Shown in pieces: positions 8,642 through 15,830 of a DNA stretch of 64,000 bases. The position numbers were made by a program, and so were the translations under genes. Each line of letters starts with the position of its first letter. Position 1 is the first letter of the stretch. Origin of the DNA: Clostridium_AW sp963515715 (GTDB lineage: Bacteria; Bacillota; Clostridia; Clostridiales; Clostridiaceae); assembly GCF_963515715.1 (NCBI RefSeq), contig NZ_CAUPZS010000010.1, forward strand, positions 39,293 through 103,292, in the 5' to 3' direction. The notes beneath the pieces were generated by a model. That model did not search any database and was not told the DNA's origin. It saw only the letters and a program-made list of their open reading frames with translations.

Positions 8642-9409
8642 ATGTCTAAAAAAAATATTAAAACAATGTCATTGACATTGTTATGCTCAAGCCTATTACT
8701 CTTTAATTCTGCACCTGTATTAGCAAGTGAAAGTGCAAGTGCAAATGTAAGTGATAATATAAAGGTTGTTTCTATGGCTAATATGTCAAATAAATTAGTT
8801 GATGGGGGATCTTGTACACAAACAATAGAAGGTAAAGAACTGGGAGTATTCTCTGTAACTGTAAGTGATTCTGATTTAAGAAACTTAACAGTAGATAGTG
8901 ATGCGGCTGTAAAAATCTCAATATTGCCAGATTATCCTGTGTATCAAAATTATGCTAGTTTTAACTCAGGAGAGTATAGAATGTTTAATACGATTGGCTG
9001 GCATTTTATCCCGATGATAGAGTATAAAATATTTGTTGAACCAGAAACTACAGCTGACGTAACAATAAGTATGTCGAGAGCAACAAGTGCATTAAGTTGG
9101 ATTAATGTGGGTAACGGTACCATTAATGAAAAAAATTTACTTCAAAGTGGGCAAGTGGAACAATACGGACTTACCTTCAAAACATCAGGAACATATAGGA
9201 TCACTGTACATGCTGCTGGCAAATTATTTGCAACCTATGGTGATGGCATTGATTCTTCTAACTCAAAAGCTGTGCCATTAGATAAAGAAACTTATGTTTT
9301 TGACAATCTTGAAATAAAAAGCACTGGAATATATATGATAGTTCTTGCTAATGGTGATCCTCAAAACAGCGGCAGTACTTACACTGTTACAATAGAAAAA
9401 ATAAATTAA
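8642..9409 (+). CDS. Secreted protein of unknown function; prophage moron
   Basis: 255 residues starting at ATG 8642 after GAGGAGAGG. Residues 1-28 are a signal peptide ('MSKKNIKTMSLTLLCSS', hydrophobic stretch, then VLA-S). The mature part is beta-rich with short 'GxYxxxxxxxG' turns and a C-terminal segment 'GIYMIVLANGDPQNSG...YTVTIEKI' that resembles the last strands of a PPC- or CBM-like sandwich, so two such modules may be present. There are no catalytic motifs or membrane anchors that I recognise. It has its own terminator and probable promoter and lies inside the phage late region between two fibre cassettes. A role in lysogen surface properties is inference from context. Confidence 0.6.
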   Translation: MSKKNIKTMSLTLLCSSLLLFNSAPVLASESASANVSDNIKVVSMANMSNKLVDGGSCTQTIEGKELGVFSVTVSDSDLRNLTVDSDAAVKISILPDYPVYQNYASFNSGEYRMFNTIGWHFIPMIEYKIFVEPETTADVTISMSRATSALSWINVGNGTINEKNLLQSGQVEQYGLTFKTSGTYRITVHAAGKLFATYGDGIDSSNSKAVPLDKETYVFDNLEIKSTGIYMIVLANGDPQNSGSTYTVTIEKIN

Positions 9410-9450
9410 AAATTTATATCAGATGTTTAAATTCTTAATAAAACAATATT

Positions 9451-9481
9451 AAAAAACACTCTATTACTAGAGTGTTTTTTA
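9451..9481 (+). terminator. Terminator of the second moron gene
   Basis: AACACTCT (9455-9462) pairs perfectly with AGAGTGTT (9469-9476) across a 6-base loop; T6 follows and A6 precedes, so it can act in both directions. Confidence 0.9.
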
Positions 9482-9490
9482 TGAATAATA

Positions 9491-9586
9491 GAGTTATATT
9501 ACGACACAACTAAATAAACTTTAAAGGCAAAATAAAGACTGAAACATAGTCTTTTTATTTTCCCTATTTTTTGAAAGCAAGGAGGG
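9491..9586 (+). repeat. Direct repeat copy 1 flanking tail-fibre cassette 2
   Basis: About 96 bases, from GAGTTATATTACGACACA to GCAAGGAGGG, nearly identical to 11683-11776. The unit holds a long hairpin terminator and ends with the ribosome-binding site of the following gene. Differences are a few single bases and short indels. Confidence 0.9.
9526..9570 (+). terminator. Hairpin terminator inside direct repeat copy 1
   Basis: The arms begin GGCAAAATA and end TATTTTCCC, enclosing AGACT / AGTCT and a 7-base loop; one outer pair is mismatched compared with copy 2. It lies just before the ribosome-binding site of the fibre gene at 9596, so that gene may depend on antitermination or read-through. 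Confidence 0.7.
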
Positions 9587-9595
9587 TGATAATTA

Positions 9596-11221
9596 ATGAA
9601 AACTACGATTAACTATGGACTTAAAAAGCCAGAAGGTACAGATGTAGTTAATATTGAAGACTTAAATTACAATGCAGATGTAATTGATCAGAAAATAAAA
9701 GAAGTAGATACAAAAGCGTCAAATATAAAAGTTCCAGTAACTTCTGTAAATGAAAAGACAGGAGCAGTTACTTTAGCAGCTAGTGATGTGGGGGCAGTTC
9801 CTACAGGTAGAAAAATTAACAACAAGCCTTTATCTACAGATATTGCACTAAGTGCAACAGATATTAAGACTAGTTCTGGAATTACAGTTGAGTCGCAATT
9901 GGCTCAAATTAAGACGGATATAGGAAGTGAAACATTACAAACAACTAAGAAGAATCTTAAAGGTGCTATTAATGAGGTTTTTCAGTCTGGCGTTGATGCT
10001 AAAAATAGTGTAGTTACGGCTTTAACGTCAAGTGGTGCTGATGTAACTACAGATAGTACGTGGGAGGAAATTTCAAATGCAATACCTACTGTTACAGGTG
10101 ATTATAAAGTAGGCGATGAGATATATTTTCATAATATTGAACAGAGTACACCATTTGGTACATTGGTGAAGGAGATTTCAGTAGCTGATTTATATGAAGG
10201 TACTTCAACATTTTATAGGTCGCCTACATGTATAGTATTTAACGGTGATGGTAGTCGATTGTATTTTACTATTTTAGATTATATAACTGATGGTAGTTTA
10301 AAATCGAAAATATATTATTGGGATTTAACTACTAATGAAATAAAAAATATAGAAGTTAACACAACAGATGATTATTTATCTGTGTATAGAAATGTAGGGA
10401 AAGTTAAGGTTAATACTAAAAATGGTGACGTGTATATTCTAAGTGATAAAACAAGACTTAATGTGTATAATAGTAATCATAAAATTATAAGGACGATTAC
10501 AAAACCAAAAATTGTTGACTTTGATTTTGACATGGATACTGGAAATATCTTTATACTTGTAGATACAGGTTCTTCTGGTTATAGTATTGAAATTTATAAT
10601 AAATTAGGGGTATTAGAATCTGTTATTGATAATAAATCTTTGGGTGCATATTATAATTACATTTATTCTTTATTTTACAATAAAACATATAATTATTTGA
10701 TAATTAGATATATACCAAGTGGAACAGATAACTACCACAAATTAAGAGCAATAAATCTAAATGATAATACAATAGCATGGTCTGGTGTTGATGCGTGGGA
10801 AAAAAGTTATAGTAATACTGATAAAGGAAAGGTGTCAGTAATGTACGAAGGAGAATATTTAGCTACTCTTAAAGGCTATAAAGATGGTTATTACTATGAT
10901 AATACAGTATATTTAAGAAAAGTATTTGGAGGTTCTATAGGTTCATTTAGAATAGAAGAGGATACTACACGTGTAGCTATGTCTATTGCATTATATAGCA
11001 ATGCTATTTATGCTATGGGCAGAGATATACACATGTTAAATTATAAACCAGAAAGAAAAGATAGATTACTTGATGGTTCTTATGCAAATAGAGATGAAGA
11101 ATATTACAATAATGTATTATCTTTTAATAAAGAATATATGGCATATGTTAGTTATGGTACAAAAATAAAGATAGCTTACTGTGTCAATAAATATAAAATA
11201 CTTAATAAATTGATGTTATAG
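9596..11221 (+). CDS. Tail fibre / receptor-binding protein, cassette 2 (beta-propeller-like tip)
   Basis: 541 residues starting at ATG 9596 after AAGGAGGG. Residues 1-95 are almost identical to the fibre at 6204, including the 'VTSVNEKTGAVTL' module (one G to E change). Residues 96-180 form a helical linker. The remaining ~360 residues are unrelated to cassette 1 and contain repeated strands such as 'FNGDGSRLYFT', 'VNTKNGDVYILSD' and 'DMDTGNIFILVD', spaced like blades of a beta-propeller. A shared attachment part with different tips indicates exchange of receptor specificity. The gene is followed by a small partner gene and an XkdX-like gene, the same layout as cassette 1. Confidence 0.8.
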   Translation: MKTTINYGLKKPEGTDVVNIEDLNYNADVIDQKIKEVDTKASNIKVPVTSVNEKTGAVTLAASDVGAVPTGRKINNKPLSTDIALSATDIKTSSGITVESQLAQIKTDIGSETLQTTKKNLKGAINEVFQSGVDAKNSVVTALTSSGADVTTDSTWEEISNAIPTVTGDYKVGDEIYFHNIEQSTPFGTLVKEISVADLYEGTSTFYRSPTCIVFNGDGSRLYFTILDYITDGSLKSKIYYWDLTTNEIKNIEVNTTDDYLSVYRNVGKVKVNTKNGDVYILSDKTRLNVYNSNHKIIRTITKPKIVDFDFDMDTGNIFILVDTGSSGYSIEIYNKLGVLESVIDNKSLGAYYNYIYSLFYNKTYNYLIIRYIPSGTDNYHKLRAINLNDNTIAWSGVDAWEKSYSNTDKGKVSVMYEGEYLATLKGYKDGYYYDNTVYLRKVFGGSIGSFRIEEDTTRVAMSIALYSNAIYAMGRDIHMLNYKPERKDRLLDGSYANRDEEYYNNVLSFNKEYMAYVSYGTKIKIAYCVNKYKILNKLML

Positions 11222-11234
11222 GAGCGTGATATTT

Positions 11235-11522
11235 ATGTCTAAAAAATTTATAGAAACTAGTGATAATAATGAAGTAATGATAATAATTTATAATTACGAT
11301 GATTTAAAAGAAGATGAAAGACAAGAACTTGTTGGCAAAGGCTATTTAACTGAATTGGAAGTTCCTAAGCCAACAGAAGAAAATAAAATATGTATACTGC
11401 ATTTTACTACTGATAGAGGTTTTTACTATGAGTATAAAGATATACCCAAATCAAAAGAAGAATTAATAATAGAACAAATAAACTCTTTGAATATAGCATT
11501 AGCTGAATTAATGGGATTATAG
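11235..11522 (+). CDS. Small protein following tail fibre 2
   Basis: 95 residues, ATG 11235 with ATAGGAG 10 bases upstream; an earlier GTG at 11226 overlaps that site. Acidic protein with 'NNEVMIIIYNYDDLKEDERQELVGKGY' and a C-terminal helix 'LIIEQINSLNIALAELMGL'. It takes the same position as 7250-7537 in cassette 1, and both end in a short amphipathic helix, but the bodies do not look related by eye. Probably an assembly partner of the fibre encoded just upstream. No named family recognised. Confidence 0.6.
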   Translation: MSKKFIETSDNNEVMIIIYNYDDLKEDERQELVGKGYLTELEVPKPTEENKICILHFTTDRGFYYEYKDIPKSKEELIIEQINSLNIALAELMGL

Positions 11523-11533
11523 GAGGTGGTTAT

Positions 11534-11680
11534 ATGCCATATTGGAAAAAGTCTATCTTCGTAAACGCAATAAAAGTAAGAAGAAAAATAGAGAACAGAA
11601 CAGCAGAAGATATAATACAAGAGTATACTAAATTAACAGAAGAAGAAAAAACAGAGATTTTAAATGATATAAATTCATAA
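11534..11680 (+). CDS. XkdX-like small phage tail protein
   Basis: 48 residues from ATG 11534, eight bases after AGGAGGTGG, ending TAA 11678-11680. The sequence begins M-P-Y-W-K-K-S and contains 'TAEDIIQEYTKLTEEEKTEIL', matching the W-x-x-x ... T-x-E-E-x-x-x-I outline of XkdX-type proteins that close tail operons. It is the intact counterpart of the broken 7539 gene. Direct repeat copy 2 begins two bases after its stop. Confidence 0.6.
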   Translation: MPYWKKSIFVNAIKVRRKIENRTAEDIIQEYTKLTEEEKTEILNDINS

Positions 11681-11682
11681 TT

Positions 11683-11776
11683 GAGTTATATTACGACACA
11701 AACTAAATAACTAAAAGGCAAAATAAGGACTGAAACACAGTCTTTTTATTTTGCCTATTTTTAGAAGCAAGGAGGG
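11683..11776 (+). repeat. Direct repeat copy 2 upstream of holin
   Basis: Near-copy of 9491-9586 over 94 bases. Here it precedes the holin gene, which is probably the original context because the hairpin is perfect in this copy and imperfect in copy 1. Confidence 0.9.
11717..11762 (+). terminator. Hairpin terminator between fibre and lysis genes
   Basis: GGCAAAATA pairs perfectly with TATTTTGCC, and GGACT with AGTCT (one G-U) round a 7-base loop, followed by TATTTTT. It separates fibre cassette 2 from the holin, so lysis-gene expression would need read-through or a separate start. Confidence 0.75.
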
Positions 11777-11781
11777 ATGAC

Positions 11782-12216
11782 ATGGATAAAAAAGAAGTAT
11801 TTAATGGGGTGATTGCAGGAGCTGGAACGTTTTTTACTTATCTTTGTGGATTTTGGGATACTGCTCTTATAGTGCTTATATCCTTTATGATATTGGATTA
11901 TATCACTGGTATATTGGGAGGAATGGTATATAAGGATTTAAGCAGCGAAGTTGGATTTAAAGGACTTTTAAGAAAGTTCACTATAATGGTAGTACTCATT
12001 GTTGCAGTTTTATTGGATAGATTATTAAACGATGGAACTTGGGTATTTAGAACATTGGTATGTTACTTTTATATAGCAAATGAGGGAATTAGCATATTAG
12101 AAAATGCAGGCAGGTTAGGGCTACCCCTTCCAGAGAAGCTACTAGAGGCATTAGCCCAGCTAAAGGAAGGTAATAAAAAAGCTAACAAAGAAATCAATGG
12201 AGAAATTAATAAGTAA
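11782..12216 (+). CDS. Phage holin, phage_holin_4 / TcdE-Cph1 family
   Basis: 144 residues starting at ATG 11782 after AAGGAGGGA. Three hydrophobic segments lie at about 8-45, 65-85 and 90-110, and the family signature 'ILDYITGILGGMVYKDLSSEVGFKGLLRK' is present, ending in a charged tail (KKANKEINGEINK). Holins of this family open the inner membrane so that the endolysin can reach the wall; the TcdE relative also helps export of large clostridial toxins. It is followed directly by the amidase endolysin, giving the expected lysis pair. Confidence 0.9.
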   Translation: MDKKEVFNGVIAGAGTFFTYLCGFWDTALIVLISFMILDYITGILGGMVYKDLSSEVGFKGLLRKFTIMVVLIVAVLLDRLLNDGTWVFRTLVCYFYIANEGISILENAGRLGLPLPEKLLEALAQLKEGNKKANKEINGEINK

Positions 12217-12233
12217 ATAAGGGATTGATTAAG

Positions 12234-13001
12234 TTGAAGATAATAAAAACTAGTTTGAAAAGAATTGGTTCTTTAAAATGGGGTAATAAACCTAATAAGA
12301 TAATAATTCATCACCCTCAGTTCTATGGAAATATTGAAGAGTTAAATAATTTAATGATAAACATGGGATACTCCATGATAGGATATAATTATTATATAAG
12401 AAAAGACGGTAGCCTGTGGGAAGGAAGACCTGTTGAAGCCATAGGAGCAAACTGTTATGGTCAAAATACTTGTAGTATAGGAGTGTGCTTTGAAGGAGAT
12501 TATGATAAGGATAAAATTATGCCGGAAGTTCAGCTAAATTCAGGTATAGAACTAATAAAATATTTAATGAAAAAATATGATATAAAGGAAGTGGATGGCC
12601 ATAGGGCTTATTACAACACTTCATGTCCAGGGAGATACTTTCCATTGGAGGAACTATTGAATGGAGTAAAAGAACATTCCTATATAAGTATAGATGGAGG
12701 GGCATATTCAAATTACAAAGGTATGCCTGCATTGAACTTGATTATTAGAGATTACTCAAAGGATATTTTTAGAGTTTTTGCTTGGGTAGACAATGATGAG
12801 GGAGCCAGCTGGGCTTTTGATATAAAACCTCCTAATGGTAATTATACGAGGTTATTTAAAAATACTAATAAAGTTATAAATACAAGAAATGGTGGGTTCA
12901 CTTGTTCTAAAGGATCCTACTATAAAATTAAAGCTAAAGGCTACAATGGTATGGGAAGAGTTGTAGCAGAAAATCAAATAGTTATCAAAATTCCAGATTA
13001 A
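12234..13001 (+). CDS. Endolysin, N-acetylmuramoyl-L-alanine amidase (Amidase_2 / PGRP)
   Basis: 255 residues. TTG 12234 is preferred over TTG 12225 because the AAGGG site lies 10 bases before it. The catalytic domain (about 1-150) shows a zinc-ligand His in 'IIIHHPQ', the 'GANCYGQNTCSIGVCFEGD' core and the second ligand pair in 'DGHRAYYNTSCPGRYFP' (His and Cys). It cuts the amide bond between muramic acid and L-alanine in the host wall. Residues ~155-255 form a separate C-terminal domain, beta-rich with 'WVDNDEGASWAF', probably wall-binding but not a family I can name. It follows the holin by 17 bases. Confidence 0.9.
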   Translation: MKIIKTSLKRIGSLKWGNKPNKIIIHHPQFYGNIEELNNLMINMGYSMIGYNYYIRKDGSLWEGRPVEAIGANCYGQNTCSIGVCFEGDYDKDKIMPEVQLNSGIELIKYLMKKYDIKEVDGHRAYYNTSCPGRYFPLEELLNGVKEHSYISIDGGAYSNYKGMPALNLIIRDYSKDIFRVFAWVDNDEGASWAFDIKPPNGNYTRLFKNTNKVINTRNGGFTCSKGSYYKIKAKGYNGMGRVVAENQIVIKIPD

Positions 13002-13005
13002 AATT

Positions 13006-13050
13006 AAAACCATGGGTAAGAAAAATTTATCCATGGCTCTTGTTTTTTAT
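13006..13050 (+). terminator. Terminator closing the prophage late operon
   Basis: CCATGGGTAA (13010-13019) pairs with TTATCCATGG (13027-13036) with one G-U wobble, followed by CTCTTG and T6. Confidence 0.85.
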
Positions 13051-13141
13051 ATAATTAAAATTTGTGCAATTAAAACTGAGAAAATTAAAATAATGATAGA
13101 TTAAAAATTTAGTTTTATTCCTGTATATTCCTCTAGATTTT

Positions 13142-13834
13142 TTACATTATCTTTATTAAATATAATAATGAAAGGTGAACTGGATAGAAAGCGTAAAACA
13201 AATATTTTATATTAAAGCCTTTTTCTCCATTGTATAGTTTTATTGGTATTAATGCTAATATGGCTAAAAGTTGCATAAGTACATCTAAGGACAGTATATA
13301 TTTAACAGGTACACCCATTAAAAATAAAATACCGCTATAAGCCAGTTGAGACATGAGTATAAGAAATATTTGATTCTTCGCCATATCTTTAAAATTATCA
13401 TGGTATTTAAAGAAGAAGTAAATGCTAAATACTCCAGTGAAGTCTCCGTCTATGCGCAAGAAGAAAGCTGCAATGGCAATAACCCAAACAAAGGCGATTC
13501 TATATTTACTTTTAGAATTATCATAAAGGTATATAGCTATAAGTCCCAAAAACAAATCAAAAATAGTATTCAGTGCAAGAAAGTTTTCTCCAAAAGCTTG
13601 TCTAAATGCTAATGTAAAAGGTATTTGAGATATTAAAGCGCAAATAAACAACCTTAGCATGTACTTCTTTTTATTTCTAGTTTTTAAATATCCTTCTGCA
13701 ATAAAAAAGCAGAATATGGGAAAGGCAAGCCTTCCTATTAGCTTAAAAATTATAACTTGTGGATAAAGAATAGTTCCGATATGATCTAAAAGCATTGCTA
13801 TAATAGCAAAAAGCTTAAGAGTAGTTGAATTCAT
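13142..13834 (-). CDS. TraX family membrane protein
   Basis: 230 residues, ATG at 13834 behind AGGAGGAAT. The opening 'LKLFAIIAMLLDHIGTILYP' and the following 'GRLAFPIFCFFIAEGYLKTRN' are the TraX family signature. About seven or eight membrane segments fill the protein. TraX of F plasmid is linked to pilin acetylation; chromosomal relatives in clostridia are of unknown role and probably membrane acyltransferase-like. It lies just right of the prophage lysis genes on the opposite strand. It could be host or the last cargo of the element; the boundary cannot be fixed from sequence. Confidence 0.85.
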   Translation of the reverse strand: MNSTTLKLFAIIAMLLDHIGTILYPQVIIFKLIGRLAFPIFCFFIAEGYLKTRNKKKYMLRLFICALISQIPFTLAFRQAFGENFLALNTIFDLFLGLIAIYLYDNSKSKYRIAFVWVIAIAAFFLRIDGDFTGVFSIYFFFKYHDNFKDMAKNQIFLILMSQLAYSGILFLMGVPVKYILSLDVLMQLLAILALIPIKLYNGEKGFNIKYLFYAFYPVHLSLLYLIKIM

Positions 13835-13914
13835 ATAAATTCCTCCTGTATTTTTATTGATAATATAAAGATACAGGATAATTTTAAGGATTCTATAAAG
13901 TTTATATAAAAATT

Positions 13915-14613
13915 TTACTCATATATATCCCCAGCCAATTTTTCTAAAGCTTCACCATCTAATATAATTATAGAATTCTTATCTTTTTTAATTATTCTAT
14001 CACTGCATAATTTATTTATGGTTCTATGAAGATGTCTATAACTGCTACCAAGTAGATCTGCCATTTCAGTTAACTTATCTGTTGAAATTCCGTTAATAGT
14101 ATCACTCCATTCATCTTTAGATGAAGAAACGGCTAAAAGATAGCTGGCTAGCCTATTTTCTAGAGGGTAGAAAAGATTAATGGAACTAACTTTTGAATTT
14201 TTATCTAACTTATCTCCTAAACTATTTATTATATATCTTAAAAATAAGGTATCATCAAGGGCGAATTGGCGCAGTACTTTCATAGGTATGCAAACACACA
14301 AAGCTTTTTCTAATACTTGAACATTTGAATTGGTATAACTATCACTAACAATTTCAATATCTCCTATTATACTAAGAGGCTTATAAAATCTTAATAAGAG
14401 TGATTTCCCATTTTTAAGTAGCAAATAAACCTTAGTTTTACCCTTTACTAAAAAATAAAAATACTCTAGCCTTTCGTCTGATTTACATATATGCTCATTT
14501 TTATCGAACATATGCAATTCCATGTATTCCGTCATATCCTTTAAAAACATATCTTTAATATTGTATTTATCAATATAATATCTAAGTTTATTTTTGTCCG
14601 TAATTTTTTGCAA
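13915..14613 (-). CDS. Crp/Fnr family transcriptional regulator, YeiL-like
   Basis: 232 residues. TTG at 14613 is chosen because the GAGGTG site lies 7 bases ahead; the in-frame GTG at 14622 lies within that site. Residues ~25-125 form a cyclic-nucleotide-binding-type beta-barrel ('YFYFLVKGKTKVYLLLKNGKSLLLRFYKP', 'IGDIEI'). Residues ~150-225 form a winged helix with 'LTEMADLLGSSYRHLHRTINKLCSDRIIKK' as the recognition helix. No cysteine cluster for an iron-sulfur centre is evident. It is divergent from two small DMT-type transporter genes and may control them. Confidence 0.85.
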   Translation of the reverse strand: MQKITDKNKLRYYIDKYNIKDMFLKDMTEYMELHMFDKNEHICKSDERLEYFYFLVKGKTKVYLLLKNGKSLLLRFYKPLSIIGDIEIVSDSYTNSNVQVLEKALCVCIPMKVLRQFALDDTLFLRYIINSLGDKLDKNSKVSSINLFYPLENRLASYLLAVSSSKDEWSDTINGISTDKLTEMADLLGSSYRHLHRTINKLCSDRIIKKDKNSIIILDGEALEKLAGDIYE

Positions 14614-14651
14614 GACTATCACCTCAAGGTAAATTTTATACTTATATCAAG

Positions 14652-14791
14652 TGATTCTTAGCTTCAGCTGGAGTTTGCTTAAAAGGAATACTTACTCCAA
14701 CTGAAGCTTAGAAGAACTTATCCAGAGACGTAGCATCCGTTATCTCCCACTGTAGAAGATGGGAGTATTACGGATGCTAGTCATCGGATAA
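14652..14791. repeat. Two-hairpin non-coding repeat element
   Basis: Hairpin A has 20-base arms at 14655-14674 and 14694-14713 with 18 of 20 pairs. Hairpin B spans 14718-14791, with TTATCC / GGATAA, TAGCATCCGT / ACGGATGCTA and CTCCCA / TGGGAG nested. The last 38 bases of hairpin B recur at 24891-24929. No coding potential. It may be a small mobile repeat (MITE or IS200/IS605-derived end) or a dispersed structured RNA. Confidence 0.7.
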
Positions 14792-14814
14792 ACTAAAATA
14801 ATTAATAAAATTAT

Positions 14815-14824
14815 GACATATGTC
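14815..14824. promoter_or_regulatory. Palindrome GACATATGTC, possible Crp/Fnr-type operator
   Basis: A perfect 10-base palindrome in the divergent region between the Crp/Fnr regulator and the DMT pair, ~70 bases before the DMT start. The location fits an operator; the sequence does not match the classic FNR or CRP box, so this is a guess from position. Confidence 0.3.
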
Positions 14825-14893
14825 CTATTATATGATTTTATTTATATTATAACATTAAGTAAGCAGAAATAATTTGAAATGGAGAGTAAATGT

Positions 14894-15316
14894 ATGTATA
14901 AGTTAGGTTCCGTAATTATAGGATTTTTAATTACAATCATGGTCACTATAAATGGTGTTTTAGCCAAGGGTGTAGGAGATTATAAATCAGTATTAATAAT
15001 ACATGTGGTAGGTCTTATATCTATAAGTTTACTTTTGTTATTAAGAAAAGAAAAAATTAATTTAAAAAAAGAGATTCCTAAATATCTTTTCAGCGGAGGA
15101 GCCATTGGGGTTTTTGTTGTACTATTTAATAATATATCCTTTAATAAATTGGGAGCGGCTCTTACGTTGTCATTAGGTCTATTTGGACAACTCATAATGT
15201 CAGGAATAATAGATCACTTTGGATTGTTTAATATGGATGTAAGTAAGTTTAAAGTGGAAAAGATATTTGGTTTTTTGGTGATTTTTGCAGGAATAGTTGT
15301 TATGGTTATATATTAG
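14894..15316 (+). CDS. DMT family transporter subunit 1 (DUF606/YdcZ-like)
   Basis: 140 residues. ATG 14894 is chosen because GGAGAG lies 7 bases ahead; an upstream in-frame ATG at 14879 has no ribosome-binding site. Four to five hydrophobic segments and the motif 'GGAIGVFVVLFNNISFNKLGAALTLSLGLFGQL' are typical of DUF606 half-transporters. These half-size proteins usually come in pairs and probably dimerise into a drug/metabolite-type exporter. The partner gene starts 11 bases downstream. Substrate unknown. A Crp/Fnr regulator is divergently encoded. Confidence 0.8.
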   Translation: MYKLGSVIIGFLITIMVTINGVLAKGVGDYKSVLIIHVVGLISISLLLLLRKEKINLKKEIPKYLFSGGAIGVFVVLFNNISFNKLGAALTLSLGLFGQLIMSGIIDHFGLFNMDVSKFKVEKIFGFLVIFAGIVVMVIY

Positions 15317-15327
15317 GAGGGTGAGAT

Positions 15328-15786
15328 ATGATAAGTATTATAATCGCCTTTATAACTGGAGCTTTAGTTATTTTATCTATGGTAATTAACTCTAGTTTGG
15401 GCAAAAAAATTGGAGTGCTCCAAGGAACTTTTATAAATTATATTGTAGGATTGATAGGCATTTTTGTAGTGCTTTTAATTAAATATGGTGGAATAGGTAT
15501 ACCCTTTAATCACTTGCAGAGCGTACCCTTATGGGCATATTTAGGAGGAGCAATAGGGGTCATAGTAGTGGCAACTTCTAATATTATAATCCCTAATATT
15601 CCAACTATATATTCAACTTTATTGATTTTCATAGGACAACTTGGAACAGGTATAGTTATAGACTATTTAACAATGAATATGGTATCAAAAGGAAAGATTT
15701 TAGGAAGTATTCTTATACTATTAGGACTTTTATATAATTTTTATATAGATAAGAAAGAATTAGTAAAAGAACAAGCTGGTTTTTAA
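15328..15786 (+). CDS. DMT family transporter subunit 2 (DUF606/YdcZ-like)
   Basis: 152 residues from ATG 15328 behind GGAGGGTGAG. Five hydrophobic segments; the motif 'LGGAIGVIVVATSNIIIPNIPTIYSTLLIFIGQL' lines up with the same region of the upstream gene, showing that the pair arose by duplication. Likely forms a heterodimer with the 14894 product in the inner membrane. The stop codon lies within the terminator hairpin that follows. Substrate cannot be deduced. Confidence 0.8.
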   Translation: MISIIIAFITGALVILSMVINSSLGKKIGVLQGTFINYIVGLIGIFVVLLIKYGGIGIPFNHLQSVPLWAYLGGAIGVIVVATSNIIIPNIPTIYSTLLIFIGQLGTGIVIDYLTMNMVSKGKILGSILILLGLLYNFYIDKKELVKEQAGF

Positions 15787-15803
15787 AAACCAGCTTGTTA
15801 ATT
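15771..15803 (+). terminator. Terminator of DMT pair, overlapping the stop codon
   Basis: ACAAGCTGGTTTT pairs with AAAACCAGCTTGT round a TTAA loop, followed by TAATTTT. The TAA stop sits in the loop. Confidence 0.85.
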
Positions 15804-15830
15804 TTAAAAAAGCATAAAATAATAGTAAGA

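Larger units (their letters stand above)
1..13050 (+). mobile_element. Prophage 1 or tail-like element, right-hand (tail and lysis) part
   Basis: All genes here lie on the + strand, tightly packed, in the order LysM tail protein, XkdQ-like hub, DUF2577, DUF2634, baseplate J, fibre, XkdU-like, two fibre cassettes, holin, amidase. That is the late-gene order of PBSX-like and contractile-tail Clostridium phages. A strong terminator follows the amidase and the next genes are on the opposite strand and chromosomal in type. Head, packaging, integrase and attachment sites are not in the window. I cannot tell an intact prophage from a defective one or a phage-tail-like bacteriocin. The right boundary is placed at the terminator by inference. 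Confidence 0.85.
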
